In this document: positions 20,204 to 29,577 of the stretch, piece after piece
Layout: each line of letters begins with the position of its first letter
Position numbering within the stretch: the stretch's first letter is position 1
Source: Paucimonas sp.
GTDB lineage: Bacteria > Pseudomonadota > Gammaproteobacteria > Pseudomonadales > Pseudomonadaceae
Length of the DNA: 64,000 bases
Direction: 5' to 3'
Assembly (NCBI GenBank): GCA_031253995.1
Contig: JAIRVG010000011.1
Span: 1 to 64,000 of the forward strand
Program-made: the position numbers and the translations under genes
Notes under the pieces: model-generated
Told to the model about the DNA's origin: nothing
Databases searched by the model: none
The model's input: the letters and a program-made list of their open reading frames with translations, nothing else

Positions 20204-22423
20204 GTGTCCGACGTCATCCTTCGCCTTGCCCTGCCTTCGCCCCTGCGCCGGCTGTTCGACTACCGGGCCACGGCGAGCATGGCCCGGCAGGCCTTGACGC
20301 CGGGGATGCGCGTGCGCGTGCCGTTCGGCCGGCGGGAGATGATCGGCATCCTGGTGGAAGTGGCCGAGCACAGCGAAGTGCCGGCGGACAAGCTGAAACC
20401 GGCGATCGCCCTGCTCGACCCGGTCTCGCCGCTGCCGCCGGCACTGTTCAAGCTGTGCCTGTGGACCGCCCAGTATTACCAGCACAGCCTCGGCGACACC
20501 CTGAGCTGGGCGCTGCCGGTGCTGCTGCGCCAGGGCGAGCCGGCCGAGGCACGCCAAGAGCGTTTCTGGCAGATCGCGCCGGACGCCCGCTTCGACGATC
20601 CGCGCATCGCCCGCGCGCCCCGCCAGCGCGAGGCCCTGACCACCCTGGCCCAGCACCCCCATGGCGTCGCCCATGGCCTGCTCAGCAAGCTCGGCCTGAG
20701 CAAGGACAGCCTCGACCTGCTGCTGGCCAAGGACCTGGTGCAGGTGGAAGTGCGCCGCCACGCCCCGCAGGCGCGCCACGAACACTGGCTGGCGCAGCCG
20801 GAACTGCCGCTGAACGATGAACAGCGCGCCGCCTTCCATGCCGTGCGCGCCGGTTTCGATGGTTTCCACGCCTTTCTCCTGGCCGGGGTCACCGGCAGCG
20901 GCAAGACCGAGGTCTACCTGCAACTGATCCGCGAGACCCTGGAAGCCGGCAAGCAGGCGCTGATTCTCATCCCGGAAATCAACCTCGGCCCCCAGACCCT
21001 GGCCCGCTTCGAGCAGCGCTTCAACGCCCGCATCGCCCTGCTGCACTCGGCGGTCAACGACCGCGAACGCCTGGATGCCTGGCTCGCCGCCCGCGATGGC
21101 GAGGCCGACATCATCATCGGCACCCGCTCGGCGCTGTTCACCCCGATGAAAAATCCGGGGCTGATCATCATCGACGAAGAACACGACGGCTCCTACAAAC
21201 AGCAGGAAGGCCTGCGCTACCACGCCCGCGACCTGGCCCTGGTGCGGGCCCGCCAGGAGAACATCCCGATCCTGCTGGGTTCGGCGACGCCGTCCCTGGA
21301 AAGCCTGCACAACGCCCATTCCGGTCGCTACGGCCTGCTGCGCCTGAACCACCGCGCCGGCGGCGCCCAGGCCCCGCGTTTCCTGCGCCTGGACGTGAAG
21401 AGCCGGCCCCTGGACAGCGGCATCAGCGGGCCGATGCAGCAGGCCATCGCCCAGACCCTGGCGGCGGGCCAGCAGGTGCTGGTGTTCCTCAACCGCCGCG
21501 GCTTCGCCCCGACCCTGCTGTGCCACGATTGCGGCTGGCTGTCCGAATGCCCGCGCTGCGACGCACGGATGACCGTGCACCAGCGCTCCGGCGAGCTGCG
21601 CTGCCACCATTGCGGCCATGAAGAACGCATCCCGCGCCAGTGCCCGCAGTGCAGCCACGTCGACCTGCGCCCGGTAGGCGCCGGCACCGAGCGCGCCGAG
21701 GAGCGCCTGAGCATCCTGTTCCCCGAGTACCCGGTGCTGCGGGTCGACCGCGACAGCACCTCGCGCAAGGACGCGATGAACCAGCTGTTCAACACCATCC
21801 AGCGCGGCCAGCCGTGCATCCTCGTCGGCACGCAGATGCTCGCCAAGGGCCATCACTTCCCCCGGGTGACCCTGGTGTCGATCCTCGATGCCGATGGCGG
21901 CCTGTTCTCCGGCGACTTCCGCGCCAGCGAGCGCATGGCGCAGCTGATCGTCCAGGTCGCCGGCCGCGCCGGGCGGGCCGAGGAGCCGGGCAAGGTGATC
22001 ATCCAGACCCACCTGGCCGACCATCCGCTGCTGGTGCAACTGACCGAGGAAGGCTATTTCGCCTTCGCCGAGCAGGCCCTGAGCGAACGCCGGGCCGCCG
22101 GCCTGCCGCCCTTCGCCCACCTCGCCCTGCTGCGCGCCGAAGCGCACAAGCCGGGGCAGGCGGAAGGTTTTCTCGACGAAGCCTGCTCGGCCGCCGAACG
22201 ATTGCTCGCCGAACAGGGTCTGCATGGGATCGAATTGCTCGGCCCGGTGCCGGCACCGATGGAACGCCGGGCCGGGCGCTTCCGCGCGCAACTGCTGTTG
22301 CAGGCCAGCGCGCGGGCGCCGTTGCATCGACTGATTGCCGCCTGGTTGCTAGTGTTGGAGCAGTTGCCCAGCGGCCGCCAGGTGCGCTGGTCGCTGGATG
22401 TCGACCCGGTCGACCTGTACTGA
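20204..22423 (+). CDS. priA: Primosomal helicase PriA
   Basis: Restarts stalled replication forks by binding forked DNA and loading the replicative helicase. The 739-aa protein starts at GTG 20204. An N-terminal DNA-binding domain (about 1-180) leads into the helicase with Walker A GVTGSGKTEVY and a DEEHD Walker B box. A zinc-binding insert has eight cysteines (CHDCGWLSECPRC, then CHHC and CPQC, about 440-485). Divergent from rpmE, as in other pseudomonads, and followed by argS. Confidence 0.97.
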   Translation: MSDVILRLALPSPLRRLFDYRATASMARQALTPGMRVRVPFGRREMIGILVEVAEHSEVPADKLKPAIALLDPVSPLPPALFKLCLWTAQYYQHSLGDTLSWALPVLLRQGEPAEARQERFWQIAPDARFDDPRIARAPRQREALTTLAQHPHGVAHGLLSKLGLSKDSLDLLLAKDLVQVEVRRHAPQARHEHWLAQPELPLNDEQRAAFHAVRAGFDGFHAFLLAGVTGSGKTEVYLQLIRETLEAGKQALILIPEINLGPQTLARFEQRFNARIALLHSAVNDRERLDAWLAARDGEADIIIGTRSALFTPMKNPGLIIIDEEHDGSYKQQEGLRYHARDLALVRARQENIPILLGSATPSLESLHNAHSGRYGLLRLNHRAGGAQAPRFLRLDVKSRPLDSGISGPMQQAIAQTLAAGQQVLVFLNRRGFAPTLLCHDCGWLSECPRCDARMTVHQRSGELRCHHCGHEERIPRQCPQCSHVDLRPVGAGTERAEERLSILFPEYPVLRVDRDSTSRKDAMNQLFNTIQRGQPCILVGTQMLAKGHHFPRVTLVSILDADGGLFSGDFRASERMAQLIVQVAGRAGRAEEPGKVIIQTHLADHPLLVQLTEEGYFAFAEQALSERRAAGLPPFAHLALLRAEAHKPGQAEGFLDEACSAAERLLAEQGLHGIELLGPVPAPMERRAGRFRAQLLLQASARAPLHRLIAAWLLVLEQLPSGRQVRWSLDVDPVDLY

Positions 22424-22528
22424 GCCAGCCCCCAAAGGTTGGCAACCCGCGCCCGGCCACGGATAATAGTCGGTTTTTCCACCTGCGCATCGACGCGCCC
22501 GCCGCGCTTGCGGTCGAAAGAGAACCCC

Positions 22529-24265
22529 ATGAAAGACACCATTCGCCAGCTTATCCAGCAAGCCCTGACCCAACTCACCGCCGAAGGTGTGCTGCCTGAA
22601 GGGCTGGCGCCGGCGATCCAGGTGGAGAACGCCCGGGACAAGACCCACGGCGATTTCGCCAGCAACATCGCCATGATGCTGGCCAAGCCGGCCGGCATGA
22701 AGCCGCGCGACCTGGCCGAGAAGCTGATCGCCGCGCTGCCGGCCGACCCGCAGGTGAGCAAGGTCGAGATCGCCGGCCCCGGCTTCCTCAACTTCTTCCA
22801 GAACACCCAGGCCCTGGCTTCGCGCCTGGACGCCGCCCTGGCCGACGCCAGGCTGGGCGTGCACAAGGCCGGCGCCCGGCAGAAGGTGGTCGTCGACCTG
22901 TCCGCGCCGAACCTGGCCAAGGAAATGCACGTCGGCCACCTGCGCTCCACCATCATCGGTGACGCCGTGGCGCGGGTCCTGGAGTTCCTCGGCGACGAAG
23001 TGATCCGCCAGAACCACGTGGGCGACTGGGGCACCCAGTTCGGCATGCTGATGGCCTACCTGCAGGAAAACCCGATCACCAGCGACGAGCTGTCGGACCT
23101 GGAGAACTTCTACCGCGCAGCGAAGAAGCGCTTCGACGAGTCCGAAGAATTCGCCGACCGCGCCCGTGGCCTGGTGGTCAAGCTGCAGGCCGGCGACGCC
23201 GAGTGCCTGGCCCTGTGGACCCGCTTCAAGGACATCTCGCTGTCCCACTGCCAGAAGACCTACGAGCTGCTCAACGTCAAGCTGAGCATGGCCGACGTGA
23301 TGGGCGAAAGCGCCTACAACGACGACCTGGCCAACGTGGTCAGCGACCTCAAGGCCAAGGGCCTGCTGGTGGAGAGCAACGGCGCCCAGTGCGTGTTCCT
23401 CGAAGAATTCAAGACCGCCGACGGCGATCCGCTGCCGGTGATCGTGCAGAAGGCCGACGGCGGCTATCTCTACGCCACCACCGACCTGGCCGCCGTGCGC
23501 TACCGCAGCAACGTGCTGCACGCCGACCGCGCCCTGTACTTCGTCGACCAGCGCCAGGCCCTGCACTTCCAGCAGGTGTTCGAAGTGGCCCGCCGCGCCG
23601 GCTTCATCAGCCACCCGATGCAGACCGAGCACATGGGCTTCGGCACCATGAACGGCGCTGACGGCCGTCCGTTCAAGACCCGTGACGGCGGCACCGTGAA
23701 GCTGATCGACCTGCTGACCGAAGCCAAGGAACGTGCCTACGCCCTGGTGAAGGAGAAGAACCCGGAGCTGCCGGAAGACGACCTGCGCGCCATCGCCAAG
23801 GTGGTCGGCATCGGCGCGGTGAAATACGCCGACCTGTCCAAGCACCGCACCAGCGACTACAGCTTCAACTTCGACCTGATGCTGAACTTCGAAGGCAACA
23901 CCGCGCCTTACCTGCTCTACGCCTACACCCGCGTTGCCGGCGTGTTCCGCAAGCTGGGCAAGGACTTCAGCGAAGTCGACGGCCAGATCGTGCTGCAGGC
24001 CCAGCAGGAACAGGACCTGGCCGCGCGCCTGGCGCAGTTCGCCGAAATCCTCAACAACGTCGCCGAGAAAGGCACCCCGCACATCCTGTGCAGCTACCTG
24101 TACGACGTTGCCGGCCTGTTCTCCAGCTTCTACGAGAACTGCCCTATCCTCGCGGCCGAAACCCCGGAGCAACAGCAGAGCCGCCTGCGCCTGGCCGCCC
24201 TGACCGGTCGTACCCTGAAACAGGGCCTGGAGCTGCTGGGCCTGGAAACCCTGGAGCGCATGTAA
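22529..24265 (+). CDS. argS: Arginyl-tRNA synthetase
   Basis: Class I synthetase that charges tRNA-Arg. The ATG at 22529 gives 578 aa beginning [13 protein letters not shown]; the frame is open to 22439, but that part is intergenic. An N-terminal Add-1 domain (about 1-110) precedes the catalytic core with HIGH-type HVGHLRS. The C-terminal anticodon domain carries the DALR-type segment. The KMSK loop is relaxed, as is common for ArgS. The next gene starts after one base. Confidence 0.97.
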   Translation: MKDTIRQLIQQALTQLTAEGVLPEGLAPAIQVENARDKTHGDFASNIAMMLAKPAGMKPRDLAEKLIAALPADPQVSKVEIAGPGFLNFFQNTQALASRLDAALADARLGVHKAGARQKVVVDLSAPNLAKEMHVGHLRSTIIGDAVARVLEFLGDEVIRQNHVGDWGTQFGMLMAYLQENPITSDELSDLENFYRAAKKRFDESEEFADRARGLVVKLQAGDAECLALWTRFKDISLSHCQKTYELLNVKLSMADVMGESAYNDDLANVVSDLKAKGLLVESNGAQCVFLEEFKTADGDPLPVIVQKADGGYLYATTDLAAVRYRSNVLHADRALYFVDQRQALHFQQVFEVARRAGFISHPMQTEHMGFGTMNGADGRPFKTRDGGTVKLIDLLTEAKERAYALVKEKNPELPEDDLRAIAKVVGIGAVKYADLSKHRTSDYSFNFDLMLNFEGNTAPYLLYAYTRVAGVFRKLGKDFSEVDGQIVLQAQQEQDLAARLAQFAEILNNVAEKGTPHILCSYLYDVAGLFSSFYENCPILAAETPEQQQSRLRLAALTGRTLKQGLELLGLETLERM

Positions 24266-24266
24266 C

Positions 24267-24959
24267 TTGGCAGCCAAGAAAAAACCTGCACCCAAGCGTG
24301 GCGCCAGCCGCAACCAGCCCGCGGCCAAGCAGCCGATTCCGGGCTGGATGTGGCTGGCGGCGGGCCTGACCATCGGCGCGTTCATCGTCTTCCTGATGAA
24401 GCTGGAGCCGGGCCGCGACGATGTGAAGCGGGAGAAGCCGGAACAGCAGCAGAAGGCCGAGAAGATCGCCGAGGCGAACAAGACGCCGCCCAGCCCGCAG
24501 CAGCCGGTGAAGCCGAAGTACGACTTCTACACCCTGTTGCCGGAATCGGAAGTGATCGTGCCGCCCGAGGCCGTGCCGGAGAAGACCCCGCCGGTACCGG
24601 CGCAACCCCCGGTGACCCCGGCGGAAGCGGCGAAGATCGACACCGCCCGCGCCCAGGCCGCGCTCAATGGCGAGACCCCGCCGCCGGCACCACCGGTGAT
24701 CAAGCCGGCGGCCACCACGCAGTTCTACCTGCAGGCCGGCTCGTTCCGTAAGCAGGCGGATGCGGACAAGGTGCGGGCGCAGATCATCCTGCTCGGGCAG
24801 TCGGTGCAGGTGGAGTCTGGAACGGTGAAGGAAGAGACCTGGTACCGCGTGCTGGTCGGTCCGTTCAGCAACCGCGAGCAACTGACCGTGGCGCAGAAGC
24901 AACTGGCCGGTAGCGGCTTCAACAACCTCCTGTTGCAGCAGCGCCAGACGCGCCAATGA
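24267..24959 (+). CDS. FtsN-like SPOR domain membrane protein
   Basis: A 230-aa protein starting at TTG 24267, immediately after argS. A basic cytoplasmic tail rich in K/A/P (1-25) precedes one membrane span (about 26-43, MWLAAGLTIGAFIVFLM). A long Pro/Lys/Glu-rich periplasmic linker follows, then a C-terminal SPOR domain (about 152-225, FYLQAGSFRKQADADKVRAQ). The architecture is that of FtsN, which activates septal peptidoglycan synthesis. In many gammaproteobacteria hslV follows this gene; here a palindrome and terminator follow. Confidence 0.88.
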   Translation: MAAKKKPAPKRGASRNQPAAKQPIPGWMWLAAGLTIGAFIVFLMKLEPGRDDVKREKPEQQQKAEKIAEANKTPPSPQQPVKPKYDFYTLLPESEVIVPPEAVPEKTPPVPAQPPVTPAEAAKIDTARAQAALNGETPPPAPPVIKPAATTQFYLQAGSFRKQADADKVRAQIILLGQSVQVESGTVKEETWYRVLVGPFSNREQLTVAQKQLAGSGFNNLLLQQRQTRQ

Positions 24960-24960
24960 A

Positions 24961-25051
24961 AGCAGCCGCAAGTTTCAAGCGATAAGCCGCAAGAGGATGG
25001 CGCGCGCAGTGACTGCTGTTTCTTGCAGCTTGAAACTTGTAGCTTTCAGCT
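24961..25051. repeat. Heptad-built palindrome (copy 3)
   Basis: Arms 24961-24993 and 25022-25051 share the AAGTTTCAAGC/GCTTGAAACTTG core with an inner GCAGTGACTGCTGT hairpin. It starts one base after the SPOR gene stop and runs directly into a terminator, the same layout as copies 2 and 4. It lies where the neighbouring gene order changes relative to P. aeruginosa. Confidence 0.8.
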
Positions 25052-25086
25052 AAAAAAGAGCCCTGATCGTTCAGGGCTTTTTTTTC
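25052..25086. terminator. Bidirectional terminator
   Basis: Stem AGCCCTGA/TCAGGGCT (25059-25066, 25071-25078), loop TCGT, with A-run on the left and T-run on the right. It serves the SPOR gene and the convergent methyltransferase gene. Confidence 0.88.
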
Positions 25087-25088
25087 GC

Positions 25089-25736
25089 TCAGGAGATCCT
25101 GGGCCGGGAGGCGGCGAATAGCAGCACGCGCCCGTTCACCTGCAACTCGACCTTTTCGAAATGCTTGTCCAGTTCGCTGGCGAAGCCTTCTTCCGTATCG
25201 TCGCTATTGCCGAAGACGCCCTTGCGGTTGTAGATGGCCATCAACTTCTTGCCAAAACCATTGTGACCGGCCGCGTCACCCAGAATGGTCGCGCCGAACA
25301 GCACGCCGTCTGGCGCGAGGTTGTGCTTGAGCGTGGCGAAGACGCGGCTCTTCTCCGCCGTCGGCCCGGGCAGGCAATGCAGCAGGTAGAAAAGAGAGAT
25401 GGAATCATAGGCCTGGTCGCCGTCGAGCGGCGTGAATGCATCATGCTTCAGCAACTGCGGGCTCAGGTGCGCGATGCGCCTGGCCGCCGCGCCCAGGCTG
25501 GCGGGATTGACGTCCATCAGGGTGATGTCCGCCCCTTCCGGGAGCCGGGCCTTGGCCAGGTAGTAGCCGGTGCCGACGCCGATATCCAGGTGACAGCGAC
25601 GGACATGGCGCTCGAAGAACGGCAGCAGCACGCTGCGGGTCGGGCACTGCCAGGCCCAGTTGTTGGAAACCTTCAGTACCCAGGTGTCGTACAGGGCGAG
25701 CGTGAACGGTGAATAGATTGCGGCGCTTGAATCCAT
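25089..25736 (-). CDS. Class I SAM-dependent methyltransferase
   Basis: The 215-aa protein starts at ATG 25736, which has GAGGG at good spacing; the upstream frame is not needed. SAM motif I is LDIGVGTGYYL (about residues 52-62) and motif II is the acidic ITLMDVN. The post-I region reads YDSISLFYLLHCLPG. The substrate cannot be told from sequence; the fold resembles small-molecule or lipid methyltransferases. Its neighbour upstream on the same strand is a TM2 membrane protein 93 bases away. Confidence 0.82.
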   Translation of the reverse strand: MDSSAAIYSPFTLALYDTWVLKVSNNWAWQCPTRSVLLPFFERHVRRCHLDIGVGTGYYLAKARLPEGADITLMDVNPASLGAAARRIAHLSPQLLKHDAFTPLDGDQAYDSISLFYLLHCLPGPTAEKSRVFATLKHNLAPDGVLFGATILGDAAGHNGFGKKLMAIYNRKGVFGNSDDTEEGFASELDKHFEKVELQVNGRVLLFAASRPRIS

Positions 25737-25829
25737 CGATATCCCTCGGTGTTCGAATTGCGACGCCGAATGACGATAGCGTCGATGCCGGAGGGCGTCG
25801 ACGCGCAACCGCAACCTGATGTTGCCGCC

Positions 25830-26246
25830 CTAGTACGACTGGGCGTTCTTGATCGAGATCTGCGTGTTCAGCGTCCACAGGTCGTACAGGATGCCGACCA
25901 GGAAAAGCCCGCCGGTGAACAGGTAGATCACCCCGGTGATCCACTTGCCCTGGTACATCCGGTGCACGCCGAACACGCCGAGGAAGGTCAGCAGCAGCCA
26001 GGCGATGTTGTAGTCCAGCGCGCCGGTCTGGAAGCGCAGGTCTGCCTCGCGATCCATCGCCGGGATCAGGAACAGGTCGATGATCCAGCCGATTCCCAGC
26101 AGGCCCAGGGTGAAGAACCAGATGGTCCCGGTCACCGGCTTGCCGTAGTAGAAGCGGTGCGCGCCAAGGAAACCGAAGATCCACAGCAGGTAGCCGAACA
26201 GCTTGCTGTGGGTGTCAGGACGTCCTGCCTGTTGATAACCGTTCAT
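25830..26246 (-). CDS. Membrane protein with two TM2 domains
   Basis: The 138-aa protein contains two tandem TM2 units (about 12-60 and 78-130). Each has two membrane helices and the motif pattern of an aromatic GxxGxHRFYYGK loop (GFLGAHRFYYGKPVTG and GVFGVHRMYQGKWITG), then a D at the end of the second helix. TM2 proteins have no settled bacterial function. Duplication of the unit within one short protein is notable. Confidence 0.85.
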   Translation of the reverse strand: MNGYQQAGRPDTHSKLFGYLLWIFGFLGAHRFYYGKPVTGTIWFFTLGLLGIGWIIDLFLIPAMDREADLRFQTGALDYNIAWLLLTFLGVFGVHRMYQGKWITGVIYLFTGGLFLVGILYDLWTLNTQISIKNAQSY

Positions 26247-26403
26247 TCATAGCCTCGGAGGGTTAGCAAAAAATTTTCTAAGGAAAAATGTGACTTTTAT
26301 GAAACTTGCCGACAGATGACACTTTTGAGACGACCAGTGGATCAGAAAATGACCAAAAAGCTGTTATAAAGTTGCGCGCCAACACTATATAGAGCCTTGC
26401 CTA
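26247..26403. promoter_or_regulatory. AT-rich divergent control region
   Basis: This 157-base gap between the TM2 gene and the NlpC/P60 gene is clearly more AT-rich than its surroundings. It carries TATAAA and TATAGA boxes close to the NlpC start. No binding site is recognised. Confidence 0.35.
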
Positions 26404-27027
26404 ATGCATTCTTTTTTCAAGACATGGCTGACCCTTTGCCTATTATTGCCCCTGGCCGCCCACGCCACCAACCGTGAGCAACGTCTTCCCAATGGCTACG
26501 TCGGATACACCGCCAACGCCACGGCGGTCCGCTCGAACAAGAGCGCCGTCAAGTCTCGTGCAGTTCGCAACAACCACAGCGCCGCCGTCAAGCAGGTCGC
26601 GCAGATGCCCGCCAGCCAGAGCAGCGACGTGCTCAGCCGCGCCGTCAACCAGCTGGGCACGCCCTATCGCTGGGGCGGCAGCACGCCGGGCAAGGGCTTC
26701 GATTGCAGCGGGCTGGTGAAGTACGCCTTCAACGACATCGATGAAGTCGACCTGCCGCGTACCTCCAATGCCATGGCCAGCGGTCATGGGGTGAAGGTCG
26801 AGCGCGACCAGCTCAAGCCGGGTGACCTGCTGTTCTTCAACATCCGCAGTCGCCGGGTCAACCACGTGGCCATCTACCTGGGCAACGACCGCTTCATCCA
26901 TGCCCCGCGCACCGGCAAGAACGTGACCATCGACACGCTGAACAAGCCGTACTGGAAGAAGCACTACGTGGTGGCCAAGCGGGTGCTGCCGAAGGAGTCG
27001 CCGCAGCTGCGCCTGGCCAAGCGTTGA
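26404..27027 (+). CDS. Secreted NlpC/P60 peptidoglycan endopeptidase
   Basis: The 207-aa protein has a signal peptide (1-21, ending LAAHA), a basic low-complexity region (about 22-70) and a C-terminal NlpC/P60 domain. The catalytic residues are visible as Cys101 in GFDCSGLVKYAF, His154 in RVNHVAIYLG and His166 in FIHAP. Such enzymes cleave D-Glu-mDAP bonds in peptidoglycan stem peptides. The ATG at 26404 is chosen for the signal peptide, although its ribosome site is poor. Confidence 0.9.
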   Translation: MHSFFKTWLTLCLLLPLAAHATNREQRLPNGYVGYTANATAVRSNKSAVKSRAVRNNHSAAVKQVAQMPASQSSDVLSRAVNQLGTPYRWGGSTPGKGFDCSGLVKYAFNDIDEVDLPRTSNAMASGHGVKVERDQLKPGDLLFFNIRSRRVNHVAIYLGNDRFIHAPRTGKNVTIDTLNKPYWKKHYVVAKRVLPKESPQLRLAKR

Positions 27028-27066
27028 GATCGAGCGTCAGGCTCTATCTCAGGGTCTGTGCAAAAC

Positions 27067-27158
27067 CTTGTGGGAGCTGGCTTGCCAGCGATGAGGCCAG
27101 CTGATTTCAGCGGTGTCAGCACCGGCCAATCGCTGGCAAGCCAGCTCCCACAAGGACC
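27067..27158. repeat. Inverted pair of REP elements before yggS
   Basis: Two copies of TGTGGGAGCTGGCTTGCCAGCGA in opposite orientation, about 30 bases apart. They lie in the interval where pseudomonads of this gene order often carry pilT. The rest of the 223-base gap (27028-27250) holds a TAGAAT box just before yggS and no gene. Confidence 0.85.
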
Positions 27159-27250
27159 GCGTCACCTCCAAAACCACCTCCTTCCTGCCTCCCCAAACCC
27201 CGCCAAGCGGGTAGAATGCCGCAGTCCCCTGAGCCGCTGGCAGTCTTTCC

Positions 27251-27937
27251 ATGTCCACCATCGCAGACAACCTCTCCACCCTCGCCACGCGCATCCACGA
27301 CGCCGCCACGGCGAGCGGACGCGACCCGGCGGGCATCCACCTGCTGGCCGTGAGCAAGACCAAACCCGCCGACGCCGTGCGCGAAGCCTTCGCCGCCGGG
27401 GTCCGCGATGTCGGCGAGAACTACCTGCAGGAAGCCTTGGGCAAACAGGCGCAATTGTCCGACCTGCCCTTGACCTGGCACTTCATCGGCCCCATTCAGT
27501 CGAACAAGACTCGCGCCATCGCCGAGCACTTCGACTGGGTACATTCGGTGGATCGACTGAAAATCGCACAACGCCTCTCGGAACAGCGCCCGGATCACCT
27601 GCCGCCGCTGAACCTGTGCCTGCAGGTCAACGTCAGCGGCGAGGACAGCAAGTCCGGCTGCACCCCGGAAGAACTGCCGGCCCTGGCCCAGGCCATCGCC
27701 GCGCTGCCGAAGCTGCGCCTGCGCGGCCTGATGGCGATCCCCGAACCCACCGACGACCGCGCCGCGCAGGATGCCGCCTTCGCCCGCGTGCGCGAGTTGC
27801 AGGACAGCCTCGGACTGGGCCTCGACACCCTGTCCATGGGCATGAGCCATGACCTGGAAAGCGCCATCGCCCAGGGCGCGACCTGGGTGCGCATCGGTAC
27901 CGCGCTGTTCGGTGCCCGTGACTATGGCCAGGCCTGA
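27251..27937 (+). CDS. yggS: PLP homeostasis protein YggS/PROSC
   Basis: A 228-aa single-domain TIM barrel that binds pyridoxal phosphate and controls cellular PLP and amino-acid balance. Signatures are LLAVSKTKP with the PLP lysine, FGxN-type VGENYLQEA, WHFIGPIQSNK and LSMGMSHDLESAI near the C-terminus. It is the first gene of the yggS-proC-yggT run. In P. aeruginosa it is divergent from pilT; here no pilT is present. Confidence 0.93.
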   Translation: MSTIADNLSTLATRIHDAATASGRDPAGIHLLAVSKTKPADAVREAFAAGVRDVGENYLQEALGKQAQLSDLPLTWHFIGPIQSNKTRAIAEHFDWVHSVDRLKIAQRLSEQRPDHLPPLNLCLQVNVSGEDSKSGCTPEELPALAQAIAALPKLRLRGLMAIPEPTDDRAAQDAAFARVRELQDSLGLGLDTLSMGMSHDLESAIAQGATWVRIGTALFGARDYGQA

Positions 27938-27975
27938 TCCATGCTTTTTCCCTTTTCTCCTCTCAAGGACCTGAC

Positions 27976-28794
27976 ATGAGCAAGACTCGTATTGCCTTTA
28001 TCGGCGCCGGCAACATGGCCGCCAGCCTGATCGGCGGCCTGCGCGCCCAGGGCCTGGAAGCCGCGCAGATCCGCGCCAGCGACCCGGGTGCCGAGCAACG
28101 CGCGAAGATCAACGCCGAGCACGGCATCGAAATGTTCGAGAACAACGCCGACGCCATCGATGGCGCCGACGTGGTGGTGCTGTCGGTCAAGCCGCAGGCG
28201 ATGAAAGCCGTCTGCGAAGCCCTCAAGCCGAACCTCAAGCCAGGCCAGCTGGTGGTCTCCATCGCCGCCGGCATCACCTGCGCCAGCATGAACGCCTGGC
28301 TCGGCGCCCAGCCGATCGTGCGCTGCATGCCCAACACCCCGGCCCTGCTGCGCCAGGGCGTCAGCGGCCTGTATGCCACCAGCGACGTCAGCGCCGAACA
28401 GCGCCAGCAGGCCGAGCAGCTGCTGTCGGCCGTGGGCATCGCCCTGTGGCTGGACAGCGAAGCGCAACTGGACGCGGTCACCGCCGTTTCCGGCAGCGGC
28501 CCGGCGTATTTCTTCCTGCTGATCGAAGCGATGACCGCCGCCGGCGAGAAACTCGGCCTGTCCCGCGAAACCGCCTCGAAACTCACCCTGCAGACCGCCC
28601 TCGGTGCCGCGCACATGGCCACCGCCAGCGACGTCGACGCCGCCGAGCTGCGCCGTCGCGTGACCTCGCCGAACGGCACCACCGAAGCGGCGATCAAATC
28701 CTTCCAGGCCGACGGTTTCGAAGCCCTGGTAGAAAAGGCGCTGGGCGCCGCGGCACATCGCTCGGCCGAGATGGCCGAACAACTGGGCAAATAA
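27976..28794 (+). CDS. proC: Pyrroline-5-carboxylate reductase
   Basis: Last step of proline synthesis, reducing P5C with NAD(P)H. The 272-aa protein starts at the ATG after AAGGACC and has the Rossmann motif FIGAGNMAASLIGGL (7-21). VRCMPNTPA and the dimerisation-domain signature TAVSGSGPAYFFLLIEAM follow. It sits 38 bases after yggS and is followed 10 bases later by yggT, a conserved operon. Confidence 0.97.
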   Translation: MSKTRIAFIGAGNMAASLIGGLRAQGLEAAQIRASDPGAEQRAKINAEHGIEMFENNADAIDGADVVVLSVKPQAMKAVCEALKPNLKPGQLVVSIAAGITCASMNAWLGAQPIVRCMPNTPALLRQGVSGLYATSDVSAEQRQQAEQLLSAVGIALWLDSEAQLDAVTAVSGSGPAYFFLLIEAMTAAGEKLGLSRETASKLTLQTALGAAHMATASDVDAAELRRRVTSPNGTTEAAIKSFQADGFEALVEKALGAAAHRSAEMAEQLGK

Positions 28795-28804
28795 GGAGCT
28801 TTCA

Positions 28805-29395
28805 ATGATCGGACTCAGTACCGCCGCCATCTTCATCCTGCAGACCATCGGCAGCCTGTACCTGCTGGTGATCATGCTGCGCTTCATCCTGCAGCTGGTT
28901 CGCGCCGACTTCTACAACCCGCTGAGCCAGTTCGCCGTGCGCGCCACCCAGCCGCTGCTCAAGCCGATGCGCCGGGTTGTCCCGAGCCTGTTCGGCCTGG
29001 ACATGTCCTCGCTGCTGCTGGCGATCATCGTGCAGATGCTGCTGATGGGCGTGATCCTGATGCTGCTCTACGGCACCTTCGGCAACCCGGTGCAACTGCT
29101 GATCTGGGCGCTGATCGGAGTGACCGCGCTGTTCCTCAACATCTTCTTCTATGCGCTGATCATCAGCGTGATCCTGTCCTGGGTCGCGCCGGGCAGCCAC
29201 AACCCGGGCGCCGAGCTGATCAACCAGATCTGCGATCCGTTCCTGGCGCCGTTCCGCCGCATCCTGCCGAACCTCGGCGGCCTGGATATCTCGCCGATCC
29301 TGGCGTTCATGGCACTGAAGCTGATCGACATGCTGGTGATCAACAACCTGGCGGCCATGACGGCGATGCCGGAAGTGCTGCGTCGCCTGATCTGA
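28805..29395 (+). CDS. yggT: YggT family membrane protein
   Basis: A 196-aa integral membrane protein with two copies of the YggT repeat, each ending in an amphipathic segment with an FxPLR-like motif (RADFYNPLSQF and ICDPFLAPFRRILPNLGGLDISPI). Four to five hydrophobic helices are evident. The exact function is unsettled; the family is tied to osmotic response and membrane biogenesis. AAGGAG precedes the ATG. Confidence 0.92.
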   Translation: MIGLSTAAIFILQTIGSLYLLVIMLRFILQLVRADFYNPLSQFAVRATQPLLKPMRRVVPSLFGLDMSSLLLAIIVQMLLMGVILMLLYGTFGNPVQLLIWALIGVTALFLNIFFYALIISVILSWVAPGSHNPGAELINQICDPFLAPFRRILPNLGGLDISPILAFMALKLIDMLVINNLAAMTAMPEVLRRLI

Positions 29396-29412
29396 TTTCA
29401 CCGTTGTTGCTG

Positions 29413-29500
29413 ATGGCCTCATCGCTGGCCAGCCAGCTCCCACAGGTACTGCATGCACCGAACCTGTGGGAGCTGGCTTGCCAGCGACAGGCTCGCCGCG
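29413..29500. repeat. Inverted pair of REP elements before metX
   Basis: ATCGCTGGCCAGCCAGCTCCCACAG and, 20 bases later, its reverse-oriented partner. The element fills most of the 182-base gap between yggT and metX, so metX control must lie in the last 75 bases. Confidence 0.85.
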
Positions 29501-29577
29501 ATTCACCTTGGCACATTGCTTGCCGCTCCCCCCGGTGGTCTTTAGACTGACGCGTCATTCACGCGTGAGCAGGGTCG

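Noticed and set aside
20186..22327. 713-codon minus-strand frame opposite priA
   Set aside because: priA has all helicase motifs on the other strand; the reverse frame is an antisense shadow.
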